Position numbers and translations under genes: made by a program
Shown here: one piece after another, positions 24,235 through 32,286 of the stretch
How the letters are laid out: the number at the start of each line of letters is the position of its first letter
How positions within the stretch are numbered: position 1 is the stretch's first letter
Notes under the pieces: model-generated
Seen by the model: only the letters and a program-made list of their open reading frames with translations
Told to the model about the DNA's origin: nothing
The model's database searches: none
NCBI GenBank assembly: GCA_043797735.1
Contig: JAZDPH010000044.1
Location: 1 to 52,656 of the forward strand
Direction: 5' to 3'
From: BS750m-G77 sp043797735
GTDB taxonomy: Bacteria > Omnitrophota > Gorgyraeia > Gygaellales > Profunditerraquicolaceae
DNA length: 52,656 bases

Positions 24235-24743
24235 TTTTTACTTTTAGAAATCACTTTTATAATCCTATCCGCCGCCTCTTTTACGGAAATCTCAGATGTG
24301 TCGATTGTTCTGTCTGCCTGCGCATAATAAGGGGCGCGTAATTTAAGCAAAAGCTCTATCTGTTTTTTGGGGTTGGCCACATTTAACAGCGGCCGGTGGG
24401 CATAAAGACATGTCCTTTTTAATATTACCTCAGGGCTGGCCTTAAGGCAGACGATAACTCCCGTCTTTTTCATTATATTTATATTATCCTTATCAATGAC
24501 TATGCCGCCGCCGCAGGCAACCATAAGATTTTTCTGCGCTGCGGCCTCCTTTAAGGCCCTCTTTTCTGCCTTGCGAAAGTAAGGCTCTCCTTTTTTGGCG
24601 AAGATCCGGGCAATGGCGGCCTTTTCCTTTAATTCAATTAGTTCATCAAGGTCAACAAACTGCCAATTTTTTCTGCGGGCAGCCTCCCTGCCGGCTGAGG
24701 TCTTACCCGTACCCATGAAACCTACGATATAAATATTACTCAT
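24228..24743 (-). CDS. aroK: shikimate kinase AroK
   Basis: Phosphorylates shikimate in aromatic amino acid synthesis. 171 residues. The P-loop GFMGTGKTSAGRE is at about residues 8-20, FVDLDELIE near 30, GEPYFRKAEKRAL near 53 and VACGGGIV near 76. The lid region ILKRTCLYAHRPLL is present. aroC, another step of the pathway, lies about 700 bases upstream. The ATG at 24743 is directly preceded by a hexanucleotide array on whose coding strand the sequence is CCTTAT repeated, so no Shine-Dalgarno sequence is available. Confidence 0.93.
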   Translation of the reverse strand: MSNIYIVGFMGTGKTSAGREAARRKNWQFVDLDELIELKEKAAIARIFAKKGEPYFRKAEKRALKEAAAQKNLMVACGGGIVIDKDNINIMKKTGVIVCLKASPEVILKRTCLYAHRPLLNVANPKKQIELLLKLRAPYYAQADRTIDTSEISVKEAADRIIKVISKSKKC

Positions 24744-24818
24744 AAGGATAAGGATAAGGATAAGGATAAGGATAAGGCCGTAAAAGTCTAAGCCTCAACC
24801 TTAACCTTATCCTTTTAG
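24742..24818. repeat. hexanucleotide array and complementary tail before aroK
   Basis: Six units of ATAAGG (24742-24777) are followed at about 24790-24818 by CCTCAACCTTAACCTTATCC, so the ends are partly complementary and could fold. The same tail wording occurs at 40877-40930. Confidence 0.85.
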
Positions 24819-24825
24819 TTAAAAA

Positions 24826-25083
24826 CTACTCCTCGTATGCAGCCAGAACAACGCCGGCAAGGATCCTGCGTGCTTCATCTGTCACAGGATAAAAGGTATC
24901 ATACCACTTTCCGTCCTTGCCTTTTTCCTGCGGCATGGAGAGAAATAAACCTTTCTCTCCATTTACTACGCGCAGCCCCTTGATGATGAAATCGCCGATA
25001 GCAACATCTACAAAGGCCTTCAGCTTAGAATCCCCGTCAAAACGATGCAGCCTTACGATCTTTAAATCAAGGCCCGTCTCCAT
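24826..25083 (-). CDS. spoVG: SpoVG family nucleic-acid-binding regulator
   Basis: 85 residues from the chosen start. The sequence LDLKIVRLHRFDGDSKLKAF, VDVAIGDFIIKGLRVVNG, LFLSMPQEKGKDGKW and DTFYPVTDEARR matches SpoVG along its whole length. SpoVG binds DNA or RNA site-specifically and acts as a pleiotropic regulator in bacteria well outside spore formers. The ATG at 25083 is preferred over a GTG three codons upstream because AGGGGGTGAT is spaced correctly for it. Confidence 0.95.
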   Translation of the reverse strand: METGLDLKIVRLHRFDGDSKLKAFVDVAIGDFIIKGLRVVNGEKGLFLSMPQEKGKDGKWYDTFYPVTDEARRILAGVVLAAYEE

Positions 25084-25144
25084 GCTAATCACCCCCTCTC
25101 GCCTTTAATAGACGAAAGAAAGGGGGCTTTCTCACATATTATTT

Positions 25145-25432
25145 TTAATAAGCGCTCTCAATGAAGATTTCGTGGCGGGTCATCGTCTGCATCGCCCGGT
25201 CATAAGTCAGGTCTTCAACGCGTTTATCAAAAAGTTTGGTCTGGCCGGCAGGCACCCCGTTTACCACTATAACCGTGTTTGTTAAAGGGATGCTTTTATT
25301 AAAGCAAATAATCCGGATGGCTACGGCAGCATAACTTTTTACCGACCTGTTCTGAATTTCCCCCCTGATCAACAGCTGGTCGCTGTTTTTGGCCCTGGCA
25401 AAAGTAACGTTATAAAAATTAAAATTAGGCAA
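25145..25432 (-). CDS. small conserved beta-rich protein, FxLYD-like
   Basis: 95 residues, no signal peptide or membrane segment. QLLIRGEIQNRSVKSYAAVAIR and TVIVVNGVPAGQTKLFDKRVEDL recall FxLYD-type beta-sandwich domains that are normally found attached to secreted proteins. No function can be given. The start is a TTG at 25432: no in-frame ATG precedes the last quarter of the protein, and GGGAGG lies five bases upstream. It sits between aroC and spoVG and is probably cotranscribed with them. Confidence 0.65.
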   Translation of the reverse strand: MPNFNFYNVTFARAKNSDQLLIRGEIQNRSVKSYAAVAIRIICFNKSIPLTNTVIVVNGVPAGQTKLFDKRVEDLTYDRAMQTMTRHEIFIESAY

Positions 25433-25449
25433 CTAGCCTCCCCTTTCCC

Positions 25450-26490
25450 TTATTTAATTCTTTTAAGGTATGCCCGATAAGCCTGCCTTATATCCACAAG
25501 GCTATCCCCGCCGAATTTCTCAAGCAGGCAGGCAGCCAGAACAAATGCGGACGCCGATTCTGCGATGGCCCCCGCAGAGCCCACTACGCAGATATCCGAA
25601 CGCTCAACCGCTGCCCGGGAAAACTTTCTGGTTTTTATGTTTACCGAATCCAGCGGCTTCATCAGGGTAGAGATGGGCTTCATACAGACGGATAATTTTA
25701 TCTCCTGCCCGTTAGAAACCCCTCCTTCAATCCCGCCGGCGTTATTTGCCCTGCGCAGGTACCCTTTCTCCTTGGAATAATAAATGGCATCGTGGGCCTG
25801 AGAGCCAAACTTATCCGCATAAGCAAAACCCAGGCCAACCTCCACCGCCTTAATCCCGGGGATAGACATTATTGCCGCCGCCAGCCTGCCGTCCAAGCGC
25901 CGGTCCGGATGGACGTAACTTCCCAGGCCCGCAGGGACACCTCTTAGGCTAACTTCAAAAATACCTCCGAGGGTATCCTTTTTACGCGCAGCCTCGGCAA
26001 TCTTCTCCTTCATCCCCTTGGTTGAAACCTCCGCGCCAATAGAGCAAACCCGGCTTGATATATTTATGCTGAATTCATTTAAAAATATCCGGCATATTGC
26101 TCCGACTGCTACCGTAGCAACCGTGCTCCTTGCCGAAGCCCTCTCCAGCACGTCTCTTATGTCGGTGAACCCGTATTTAAGCAGTCCGGCCAAATCAGCA
26201 TGGCCCGGCCGGGGAGAAAGAACCTTATGCAGGCTTTCAATACTGGAATCTTTATTCGCTATTAATAAGGCAATCGGACTACCTAAGGTCAGGCCGCTCT
26301 TTGTCCCCGCAATTACCTGCGCCCTATCCTTCTCAATGCGCATACGCCTGCCGCGGCCGGGGCCCTGCTGCCTGCGCTTTAATTCGCTGTTTATCAGGGC
26401 CAAATCCAACCTTACCCCTGCGGGCATACCCTCTAAAATTGCAACTATCGCCTTGCCGTGCGATTCACCTGCGCTTAAATATCTTAACAT
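25450..26490 (-). CDS. aroC: chorismate synthase AroC
   Basis: Final step of the shikimate pathway, making chorismate with reduced FMN. 346 residues beginning MLRYLSAGESHGKAIVAILEGMPAG, with the conserved GESHG. RRQQGPGRGRRMRIEKD near 39, RPGHADLAGLLKYG near 92, ARSTVATVAVGAI near 120 and GGIEGGVSNGQEI near 240 are all standard motifs. The length is usual. Confidence 0.96.
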   Translation of the reverse strand: MLRYLSAGESHGKAIVAILEGMPAGVRLDLALINSELKRRQQGPGRGRRMRIEKDRAQVIAGTKSGLTLGSPIALLIANKDSSIESLHKVLSPRPGHADLAGLLKYGFTDIRDVLERASARSTVATVAVGAICRIFLNEFSINISSRVCSIGAEVSTKGMKEKIAEAARKKDTLGGIFEVSLRGVPAGLGSYVHPDRRLDGRLAAAIMSIPGIKAVEVGLGFAYADKFGSQAHDAIYYSKEKGYLRRANNAGGIEGGVSNGQEIKLSVCMKPISTLMKPLDSVNIKTRKFSRAAVERSDICVVGSAGAIAESASAFVLAACLLEKFGGDSLVDIRQAYRAYLKRIK

Positions 26491-26518
26491 GCCTGCCTCC
26501 GTTTTGACTGCGCTTATC

Positions 26519-27076
26519 TTATTCCCACAGCCCTCTTCTATTTTCGCGCGCCTCTCGGTATAATTTCAAGAATAACTCCGCGTATTTAACATTCGGCGGA
26601 ATGCTCATTAAAGAGGCATATCCCTGCTTTATTATTTCGGCATTTACGAACGTGCCGTCCTCTAAATAAACATAAGCCAGGAGCCTCTTGTATATATCTC
26701 GCCTCTCCAGGTCAAACTCAAGCCTGACCCGCCTGCCCTCAACCAGATTTTTAGCGAATTCATAAGCGCGCCTGCCCATTTTTATAATCATCTCTTTACT
26801 TTGCTGGGAGCGCCTGCTGTCGCGCTCAAGTTTCTCTGATTCATGCATTTCGGGCGTATCTATTCCTATCAGCCTTACCCGCTCTCCATCCTCAAGCTGA
26901 ATGGTATCGCCGTCGATAACCCGGCTAACTAGTATCTCCTGGTAATTATACTGCCGGCCGAAAGGAACAACAAACTCCCCCTTCTCGGAATCATAATCCT
27001 TCGTCAGGCTCTCCCCTGCGTAGAGACAGCCAAATTTTAAAGAAAAAAGAATTAGACATACTATCAGCCTCTTCAT
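26519..27076 (-). CDS. secreted thermonuclease-like nuclease (SNase domain)
   Basis: 185 residues. A signal peptide (lysine-arginine then a hydrophobic run ending about residue 20, CLYAGE) is followed by a staphylococcal-nuclease domain: VSRVIDGDTIQL, RVRLIGIDTPE with the catalytic Arg, and RRDIYKRLLAYVYLEDG with the Asp and Arg. The usual glycine in DxYGR is lysine. A periplasmic or extracellular nuclease is likely, possibly lipid-anchored if the Cys near residue 17 is in a lipobox, which is not clear. It is transcribed divergently from the Ski2-like helicase. Confidence 0.88.
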   Translation of the reverse strand: MKRLIVCLILFSLKFGCLYAGESLTKDYDSEKGEFVVPFGRQYNYQEILVSRVIDGDTIQLEDGERVRLIGIDTPEMHESEKLERDSRRSQQSKEMIIKMGRRAYEFAKNLVEGRRVRLEFDLERRDIYKRLLAYVYLEDGTFVNAEIIKQGYASLMSIPPNVKYAELFLKLYREARENRRGLWE

Positions 27077-27126
27077 CTCTTATATCATAACCTCCTTAGC
27101 CTCCTGCCCCGAATGACATCTTTAAT

Positions 27127-27155
27127 ATTGTAATCTTTTTTATTGGATAAATCAA
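27127..27155 (-). promoter_or_regulatory. promoter for the SNase-aroC direction
   Basis: On the minus strand, TTGATT (27150-27155) and TACAAT (27127-27132) are separated by 17 bases, giving a leader of about 45 bases with AGGAGG before the SNase gene. It overlaps the divergent helicase promoter. Confidence 0.55.
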
Positions 27156-27172
27156 TATTTTTCCATTATAAT
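27143..27172 (+). promoter_or_regulatory. promoter of the Ski2-like helicase
   Basis: TTGGAT (27143-27148) and a perfect TATAAT (27167-27172) are separated by 18 bases. The ATG at 27182 is only nine bases after the -10 box, so the mRNA should be leaderless or nearly so. No Shine-Dalgarno sequence precedes the ATG. Confidence 0.6.
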
Positions 27173-27181
27173 TGAATCATT

Positions 27182-29059
27182 ATGATTTATGACCGTTTCC
27201 AGGAAGAGGCCATCGGCTATATAAACCAGGGCTTCTCGGTGATAGTATCCGCCCCCACCGGGGCGGGAAAGACCGTTATTGCCGAACATATTATCAGCGG
27301 CTCCTTAGAGAAAAAAATCGGCGTAATCTATACCGCGCCCATTAAAGCCCTCTCCAACCAGAAGTTCCGTGATTTCCAGGGCAAATTCCAGGATAATATA
27401 GGCATACTCACCGGCGACGTCTCCATCAACCCCTTTGCCCCGGTCTTGATTATGACTACGGAAATCTTCCGCAATAAAGTGCTGGATGAGCCCGACAGCC
27501 TCGCCCGCTACTCCTGGATTATCTTTGATGAAATCCATTACCTTGATAACCCCGAACGCGGGACAGTCTGGGAGGAATCACTTATATTCCTGCCCACCCA
27601 CATGAATCTGCTGGGGCTCTCCGCCACCATACCTAATATAAAAGAGCTCTCCTCCTGGATTGAGTCGATACATAAGAAGCCGGTTAAAACGGTAGTTGAG
27701 GAAAAAAGGCCGGTGCCGCTGCACTTCTTTTTTCAGTGCGGCAACGAAGTGGTAGATAAAATTGAACAGTTAAAGGGCTTGCGCCGCGGCAAACCGAACA
27801 GATTATCCACCCTGATAAACTACCTGCGCCAAAAGGATGCCCTGCCTGCGATATACTTTGTCTTCGGCAGAAAAAGGGCAGAAATGCTGGCCTCTGAATT
27901 ATACCACTTTAATTTTTTAAATAGTAAAGAACGGCAGGAGGTCCTCTCCCTTTATGATTCGCTGTTAGGGCGTTTTGATTTAAAAAATGAAGCCTCGGCC
28001 TTAGAGCTGCGGCCGCTGGTGGAAAGAGGAACCGCTTACCATCACGCCGGGATGCTGCCGACCCTCAAGGAAGCGGTGGAGCGGCTCTTTACCAGCCGCC
28101 TGATTAAGGTAATTTTTACCACCGAAACCTTTGCCTTAGGCATTAATATGCCCAGCCGCTCGGTTATCTTTGACGACTTAAGAAAATTCTACGGCCGTTA
28201 CGTCAGGATTTTAAAGACCCGGGATTTCTTTCAGATGGCCGGCCGCGCCGGCAGGCGCGGGATGGACAAGGAAGGTTTTGTCTACTCAAGGATAAACCCG
28301 CACCGCATCCGCCCCGAAGAGGCCAGGCGCGTAATTTACGGCAGGCCCGAAGAGGTAAGAAGCCAGCTCAACGCCTCATATGCCACAATACTGAACCTCT
28401 ACGAAAAGCACAAAGAGGAGCTTTTTAAAATTTACCCCCTCTCGCTGCACTCCTTCCAGTCGCGCAAAAACGAGCAAAAAGAGGCGCTAAGGTTAATTGA
28501 GGCAAAATTGAAACTGCTGAAGGAGGGCGGCTATATTTATAACGGCCAACTGACTAAAAAGGGCCAATTTGCCAAGAATGTTTACGGCCACGAGTTACTC
28601 CTGGCCGAACTCTACGCAGAGGGGGCACTAGAAGAGCTGGATGAATTCGGTTTAGGGATTATCTCGGCTGCGGCGGTCTTTGAGCCGAGAAAAAACCAGC
28701 GCCCCCCTCTTCTTTCCAAAAATAGCCGCCGGATAAAGGCGGCCTGTGAGGTAATATATGAACGGATAAAACATAAGGAACGCAGGTATAGAATATACCC
28801 CTTCAGCAAAGCCCCTTATTTCCACCTCAGTACCTCTATTGAGGCATGGCTGCGCGGGTCGGCTTTCGATAAAGTCCTGCGCCTTAGCGATACCGACGAA
28901 GGGGAGATAATCCGTTATTTCAGGATGAGCGTACAGATTTTAAGGGAGATTAACGAAGCAACGGCGGCTTCGCATCTCTTAAAGGACAAGGTCAAGGGGG
29001 CCATCCGTATAATCAACCGCGATGTGGTAGATGCGGAGAGGCAATTGCGCGAGGCTTAA
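27182..29059 (+). CDS. Ski2-like DEAD/DEAH-box RNA helicase
   Basis: 625 residues, the only gene on the plus strand. The Q-like FQEEAI and Walker A SAPTGAGKT (about 23-31) open the protein. Motif II is FDEIHYLDNPERGTVWEE near 116, a Ski2/Mtr4-family signature. LSATIPN is motif III, GTAYHHAGMLP and TETFALGINMPSRSVIF lie in domain 2, and QMAGRAGRRGMDKEG is motif VI. The C-terminal third is shorter than in eukaryotic Mtr4 and lacks the arch. It probably unwinds structured RNA, perhaps in decay. The start is supported by motif spacing, not by a ribosome binding site. Confidence 0.9.
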   Translation: MIYDRFQEEAIGYINQGFSVIVSAPTGAGKTVIAEHIISGSLEKKIGVIYTAPIKALSNQKFRDFQGKFQDNIGILTGDVSINPFAPVLIMTTEIFRNKVLDEPDSLARYSWIIFDEIHYLDNPERGTVWEESLIFLPTHMNLLGLSATIPNIKELSSWIESIHKKPVKTVVEEKRPVPLHFFFQCGNEVVDKIEQLKGLRRGKPNRLSTLINYLRQKDALPAIYFVFGRKRAEMLASELYHFNFLNSKERQEVLSLYDSLLGRFDLKNEASALELRPLVERGTAYHHAGMLPTLKEAVERLFTSRLIKVIFTTETFALGINMPSRSVIFDDLRKFYGRYVRILKTRDFFQMAGRAGRRGMDKEGFVYSRINPHRIRPEEARRVIYGRPEEVRSQLNASYATILNLYEKHKEELFKIYPLSLHSFQSRKNEQKEALRLIEAKLKLLKEGGYIYNGQLTKKGQFAKNVYGHELLLAELYAEGALEELDEFGLGIISAAAVFEPRKNQRPPLLSKNSRRIKAACEVIYERIKHKERRYRIYPFSKAPYFHLSTSIEAWLRGSAFDKVLRLSDTDEGEIIRYFRMSVQILREINEATAASHLLKDKVKGAIRIINRDVVDAERQLREA

Positions 29060-30066
29060 GCAGTACCCTTTATTTTATAGCAGATATAATCCTGAATAAT
29101 CTTTTTATGGTCAAAGGCAAAATCCATCCCGCCTATTTCGCTTAATTTTACTATTCTTAAACCCGCGGCATCATCTCCTGCTTTAGGCTTGCCTTTGGCT
29201 TGAGCGATAAAAACCGTGCCGATGGTGTGGAAGCGCGGGTCGCGCTCAGGCTGCGAATAAGTATGGAACTGTTTTATTTCAGTCAGCTCCATATTCGTCT
29301 CTTCCTTTGCCTCGCGCCTTACCGCGTCTTCAAGGCTCTCGGCGTAATCCACAAAACCGCCCGGCAGGGCCCAACCAAAAGGCGGGTTGCTTCTTTTGAT
29401 TATAATGATGCTGTCATCATCAACTTCTATGATCGCATCAACAGTGGTAAAGGGGCCGGCCTGGAGTTTCTGGGTAACGTATTCAAGATAGCCGATCACC
29501 CCTTTATTAAAAATATCAAAGGCCTCTTTGTCATAGAGGCAGAAGATAATTTCTTTTAAGGAACTTTTATTTTCGCGCAGGTGTTTTAGGGCCTCCTGCG
29601 CCATAATCTTGGCGGATGCCAGAAGCGGGAATCCCCCCACCCCGCAGCCTAATGCCGGGAAGGCGATGGATTTTATCTTTAATTTCTCGGCGGCAAGCAG
29701 AGAATTTTTGCAGGAATTGCGGATTTTTACCTCATCGGTTTTTCCCGCCCAAGCCTCCTTAGATGCAGGCGGGATCCCGCCCCCCATTTTATTCACGTGG
29801 CGGGAGAAATCCATCCCCATCGTAGCGGCGTGTATCACGTATTTGACCGGCAGGCTCCCGGCGCCGGTGGCAACTGCTTCGCCGATCTCTATCGGCCCCT
29901 TCTTTAATGCCTCCTCTTCTATTACCCGGCCGCCCTTTTTCTTTATCGCCCCCGCCACCCCGCCGCCCATCTCCAGCTTATTATTGGCGGCATTGACAAT
30001 AGCATCAACCTCCAATTCCGTAATATCCCCCTTTATCACCTTAATTTCCGTATCCTTAATCTTCAT
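29056..30066 (-). CDS. macrodomain-NUDIX fusion protein
   Basis: 336 residues. Residues about 1-185 are a macrodomain: VDAIVNAANNKLEMGGGVAGAI near 24-45 and FPALGCGVGGFPL near 135, the ADP-ribose binding loops of O-acetyl-ADP-ribose deacetylases. Residues about 200-336 are a NUDIX hydrolase with GFVDYAESLEDAVRREAKEE, matching G-x5-E-x7-RE-x2-EE. One protein could release ADP-ribose and then cleave it to AMP and ribose-5-phosphate; that coupling is inference. Its stop codon overlaps that of the convergent helicase gene by four bases. It is last in the toxin-antitoxin/yjbQ transcription unit. Confidence 0.9.
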   Translation of the reverse strand: MKIKDTEIKVIKGDITELEVDAIVNAANNKLEMGGGVAGAIKKKGGRVIEEEALKKGPIEIGEAVATGAGSLPVKYVIHAATMGMDFSRHVNKMGGGIPPASKEAWAGKTDEVKIRNSCKNSLLAAEKLKIKSIAFPALGCGVGGFPLLASAKIMAQEALKHLRENKSSLKEIIFCLYDKEAFDIFNKGVIGYLEYVTQKLQAGPFTTVDAIIEVDDDSIIIIKRSNPPFGWALPGGFVDYAESLEDAVRREAKEETNMELTEIKQFHTYSQPERDPRFHTIGTVFIAQAKGKPKAGDDAAGLRIVKLSEIGGMDFAFDHKKIIQDYICYKIKGTA

Positions 30067-30098
30067 ACCTCTCCTTATATCAAAACCAGTTATAACAC

Positions 30099-30515
30099 CT
30101 ACTCCCCGATTATCTTAACCAAGACGCGCTTGCGGCGCTGGCCGTCAAATTCTCCGTAGAAGATCTGCTCCCACGGCCCGAAATCAAGCTTGCCGCCGGT
30201 AACCGCAGCCACAACCTCCCTGCCCATAATCGTGCGCTTCAGGTGCGCGTCGGCATTATCCTCTCCGGTCAGGTTATGCTGGTATTTTTCTTTGCCGAAG
30301 GGCGCCAAGCTCTCCAGCCATTTTCCGAAATCCCGATGCAGCCCCTCTTCGTCGTCGTTGATAAATACGCTCGCGGTAATATGCATGGCATTAACCAGGC
30401 ACAGGCCTTCTTTTATGCCGCTCTTTCGCACTGCCTCCTCCACCTGCGGGGTGATATTAATAAACTCCTGCCGGTTCTCCGTGTTAAACCAGAGATAGTG
30501 GGTATAAGACTTCAT
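30099..30515 (-). CDS. yjbQ: YjbQ/UPF0047 family protein
   Basis: 138 residues of the UPF0047 family. GLCLVNAMHITASVFINDDE, HNLTGEDNADAHLKRTIMGREV and GPWEQIFYGEFDGQRRKRVLV are the family signature with its conserved histidines and aspartates, probably binding a metal. Some members have a weak thiamine-phosphate-synthase side activity; the true role is unknown. It lies three bases after the relE-like stop codon and 32 bases before the macro-NUDIX gene, so the four genes appear to be one unit. Confidence 0.9.
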   Translation of the reverse strand: MKSYTHYLWFNTENRQEFINITPQVEEAVRKSGIKEGLCLVNAMHITASVFINDDEEGLHRDFGKWLESLAPFGKEKYQHNLTGEDNADAHLKRTIMGREVVAAVTGGKLDFGPWEQIFYGEFDGQRRKRVLVKIIGE

Positions 30516-30518
30516 TGT

Positions 30519-30797
30519 TTAGATATTCTTTAGGAAACGTTTTATATCGTTGTGGCCGCCGGCAAGAATAAATTCCGCTAAATCGCCTTGCCATCGAAAC
30601 AGAACTCTTACTTTAAGGCCTTTTCTTATCTCCCAAAAGTCACCTTTAAGACGCTTTAAGCCGATTCCCTTATGGGTTATCCTATCTTGAGATAATATGT
30701 CTATCGCCTGAAGAGCAGCTTTTTTTATCTCTTCTTTTTCTCTGCCGCGGAAACTCTTAACCGAACGATCAAAGGAAGGCTTAAATTCAAATCTCAT
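30519..30797 (-). CDS. RelE/ParE-superfamily toxin
   Basis: 92 residues. FKPSFDRSVKSFRGREKEEIKKAAL, then GLKRLKGDFWEIRKGLKVRVLFRWQGD and ILAGGHNDIKRFLKN, is the RelE/YoeB-like toxin pattern. Predicted to cleave mRNA on the ribosome when not bound by its antitoxin. Its start overlaps the end of the AbrB-type antitoxin gene by four bases, the usual arrangement of a type II module. Whether it acts as an RNase or gyrase poison is not decided by sequence alone. Confidence 0.85.
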   Translation of the reverse strand: MRFEFKPSFDRSVKSFRGREKEEIKKAALQAIDILSQDRITHKGIGLKRLKGDFWEIRKGLKVRVLFRWQGDLAEFILAGGHNDIKRFLKNI

Positions 30798-31057
30798 AAT
30801 GCCTTAATATGCCTTTTGGCGCTTTTGGCGCTTTTGCAGGCCTTGCCTTTGGCAGAAGCCAACTTCTCAATTTTCGCCCATTCACTTGCGGTATAAGGCG
30901 ACTCTGCGGTTACTTTACAAGGAAGCAAAACTACTCCTTCTTTCGTTAAGCCAAAGGCTAAGGAGGCGCCGGTATCTACATGCAGAAGCTTCCTTATGCG
31001 ATTGGGGATAGTAATCTGGCCTTTTGAGGTTATCTTGGCTGTTTCAATTACGGTCAT
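30794..31057 (-). CDS. AbrB/SpoVT-type antitoxin
   Basis: 87 residues from the chosen start. The N-terminal swapped-hairpin DNA-binding domain reads TAKITSKGQITIPNRIRKLL, followed by LAFGLTKEGVVLLP. The C-terminal half is lysine-rich (ASAKGKACKSAKSAKRHIKAL) and probably neutralises the toxin. AbrB-type antitoxins are less usual partners of RelE toxins than RelB or HigA types. ATG at 31057 is preferred because AGGAG lies eight bases upstream, while the GTG three codons earlier has no space for one. The promoter and a matching inverted repeat lie just upstream. Confidence 0.85.
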   Translation of the reverse strand: MTVIETAKITSKGQITIPNRIRKLLHVDTGASLAFGLTKEGVVLLPCKVTAESPYTASEWAKIEKLASAKGKACKSAKSAKRHIKAL

Positions 31058-31103
31058 TTTAATCACTCCTTCCTTATTTACTTACATCCTTACTTCCTTA
31101 CTT

Positions 31104-31140
31104 CCAGTAAAAGTATACACTACTGGTAATGTTTTGTCAA
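31104..31140 (-). promoter_or_regulatory. promoter and likely autoregulatory operator of the toxin-antitoxin unit
   Basis: On the minus strand, TTGACA (31135-31140) and TATACT (31112-31117) are separated by 17 bases, a near-consensus promoter. An inverted repeat CCAGTA (31104-31109) and TACTGG (31121-31126) embraces the -10 box, a natural site for the AbrB-type antitoxin to repress its own operon. Confidence 0.7.
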
Positions 31141-31179
31141 GTTGATTGATGAACTTAGCAAGCGGTATCTTTGAAAGGA

Positions 31180-32205
31180 TTAGAGGTCTATTTCCATCCG
31201 GAACTCGGTATAGAATCCGCTGTCCGGCCTTACTTTTCCGAGGCTGTCGCGGTACTGCAGTTTGTTAAAAAACGCCCCGCCCGCGGCAAGGGAAGCCATT
31301 ATATTCTTATTGAAATTATACCTTAAGCCGGCGCCGGCATGCTGCTCTTCATACTGCAAAACCGTGCCCTTAATATCATCCTTGGTTACCACAAAGTCCG
31401 CCCTCGTGCCGCTGTATTCGGCGAATGCGGTAAGTTTGCTATTGAATTTATATTCAACGGTGGGGCGGCTGGGGATTAAATTGAAAAGCCATTTATCATT
31501 GGGCTTATAAATAATTCCGGCGATAGGCAGAAATGCCGTCCTGTAGCGCGGGAAAAATGCAAAGCCCAGAATGGCGGTAAACTTTTTATCCGGCTGGTAT
31601 ATTGCAAAATAACGCTGCGGGATGCGGAAACTGTTCTCGTAGAAACTCCAGTTATCGGTATTAAAACCAGGGGATACCCCGATGCGAAAATATGTATTCT
31701 TTAGATTAAGAAAAGGAACGGTAGCGTCCAGCCCGAAAGAAAACGAAGTTAAATGCGCCGGCAGTTTCACCACCGTGCTGTTATTTACGCTGATATACTC
31801 ATGCTGAAAAGAAAACTCCAAAGGCAGCCTGCCGAACAGTTTGTATTCGTAACTGTATTCGGACATAGTATCAATAAGTTCCACTTTCCCCGATTGCGCA
31901 CTAACCTTGCGCGAAGGCAGATACCTTGCGTAACTCTCATAGGTAAAAGGAGTCAAGTCCTCCTCCTCTATGCTTTCCTTCTCGCTTATCGCCAGTTTAA
32001 GTTTCTTACGGAATTCCGGCACTTCCTCCTCCGGAACCTGCGGCGGCAGGCTTTGCGGCTGTGCCGCCTCCTGCGAAGCCAAAGCCTCATCCATTGCCCC
32101 TGCCTTAGCCTCCTCCTGCGCCGTTAAATCCGCCTGAAAAAATAATATTACCGCTATCAGCGCAAATACGGTTAAGCTAACCTGCCCAGCATTTTTATTA
32201 AGCAT
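31180..32205 (-). CDS. predicted outer-membrane beta-barrel protein
   Basis: 341 residues. A signal peptide (LTVFALIAVILFFQADLTAQE) precedes an acidic, Gln/Pro-rich linker (about 30-70). Residues from about 110 to the end are alternating strands rich in Tyr and Phe, such as YEYKLFGRLPLEFSFQHEY, TYFRIGVSPGF and GLRYNFNKNIMASLAAGG, ending FRMEIDL. The terminal aromatic-hydrophobic strand is usual for BAM-inserted barrels. It resembles DUF6268-type proteins; function is unknown. The ATG at 32205 has GGGGGA six bases upstream and is preferred to an upstream start. Confidence 0.75.
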   Translation of the reverse strand: MLNKNAGQVSLTVFALIAVILFFQADLTAQEEAKAGAMDEALASQEAAQPQSLPPQVPEEEVPEFRKKLKLAISEKESIEEEDLTPFTYESYARYLPSRKVSAQSGKVELIDTMSEYSYEYKLFGRLPLEFSFQHEYISVNNSTVVKLPAHLTSFSFGLDATVPFLNLKNTYFRIGVSPGFNTDNWSFYENSFRIPQRYFAIYQPDKKFTAILGFAFFPRYRTAFLPIAGIIYKPNDKWLFNLIPSRPTVEYKFNSKLTAFAEYSGTRADFVVTKDDIKGTVLQYEEQHAGAGLRYNFNKNIMASLAAGGAFFNKLQYRDSLGKVRPDSGFYTEFRMEIDL

Positions 32206-32227
32206 ATTTTTCCCCCTGTTTAAATTC

Positions 32228-32256
32228 ATCCTAACGCCAGAGGGTTATTTTGTCAA
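32228..32256 (-). promoter_or_regulatory. promoter of the beta-barrel gene
   Basis: On the minus strand, TTGACA (32251-32256) and TAGGAT (32228-32233) are separated by 17 bases, followed by a leader of about 15 bases to the GGGGGA ribosome binding site. Confidence 0.65.
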
Positions 32257-32286
32257 TAAAAAGAAACCCGCAGGCGCCTAAACAAA

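Noticed and set aside
32257..32286. Possible terminator between the AsmA-like gene and the beta-barrel promoter
   Set aside because: A run of T follows GCCTGCGGG on the minus strand but no convincing stem pairs before it.
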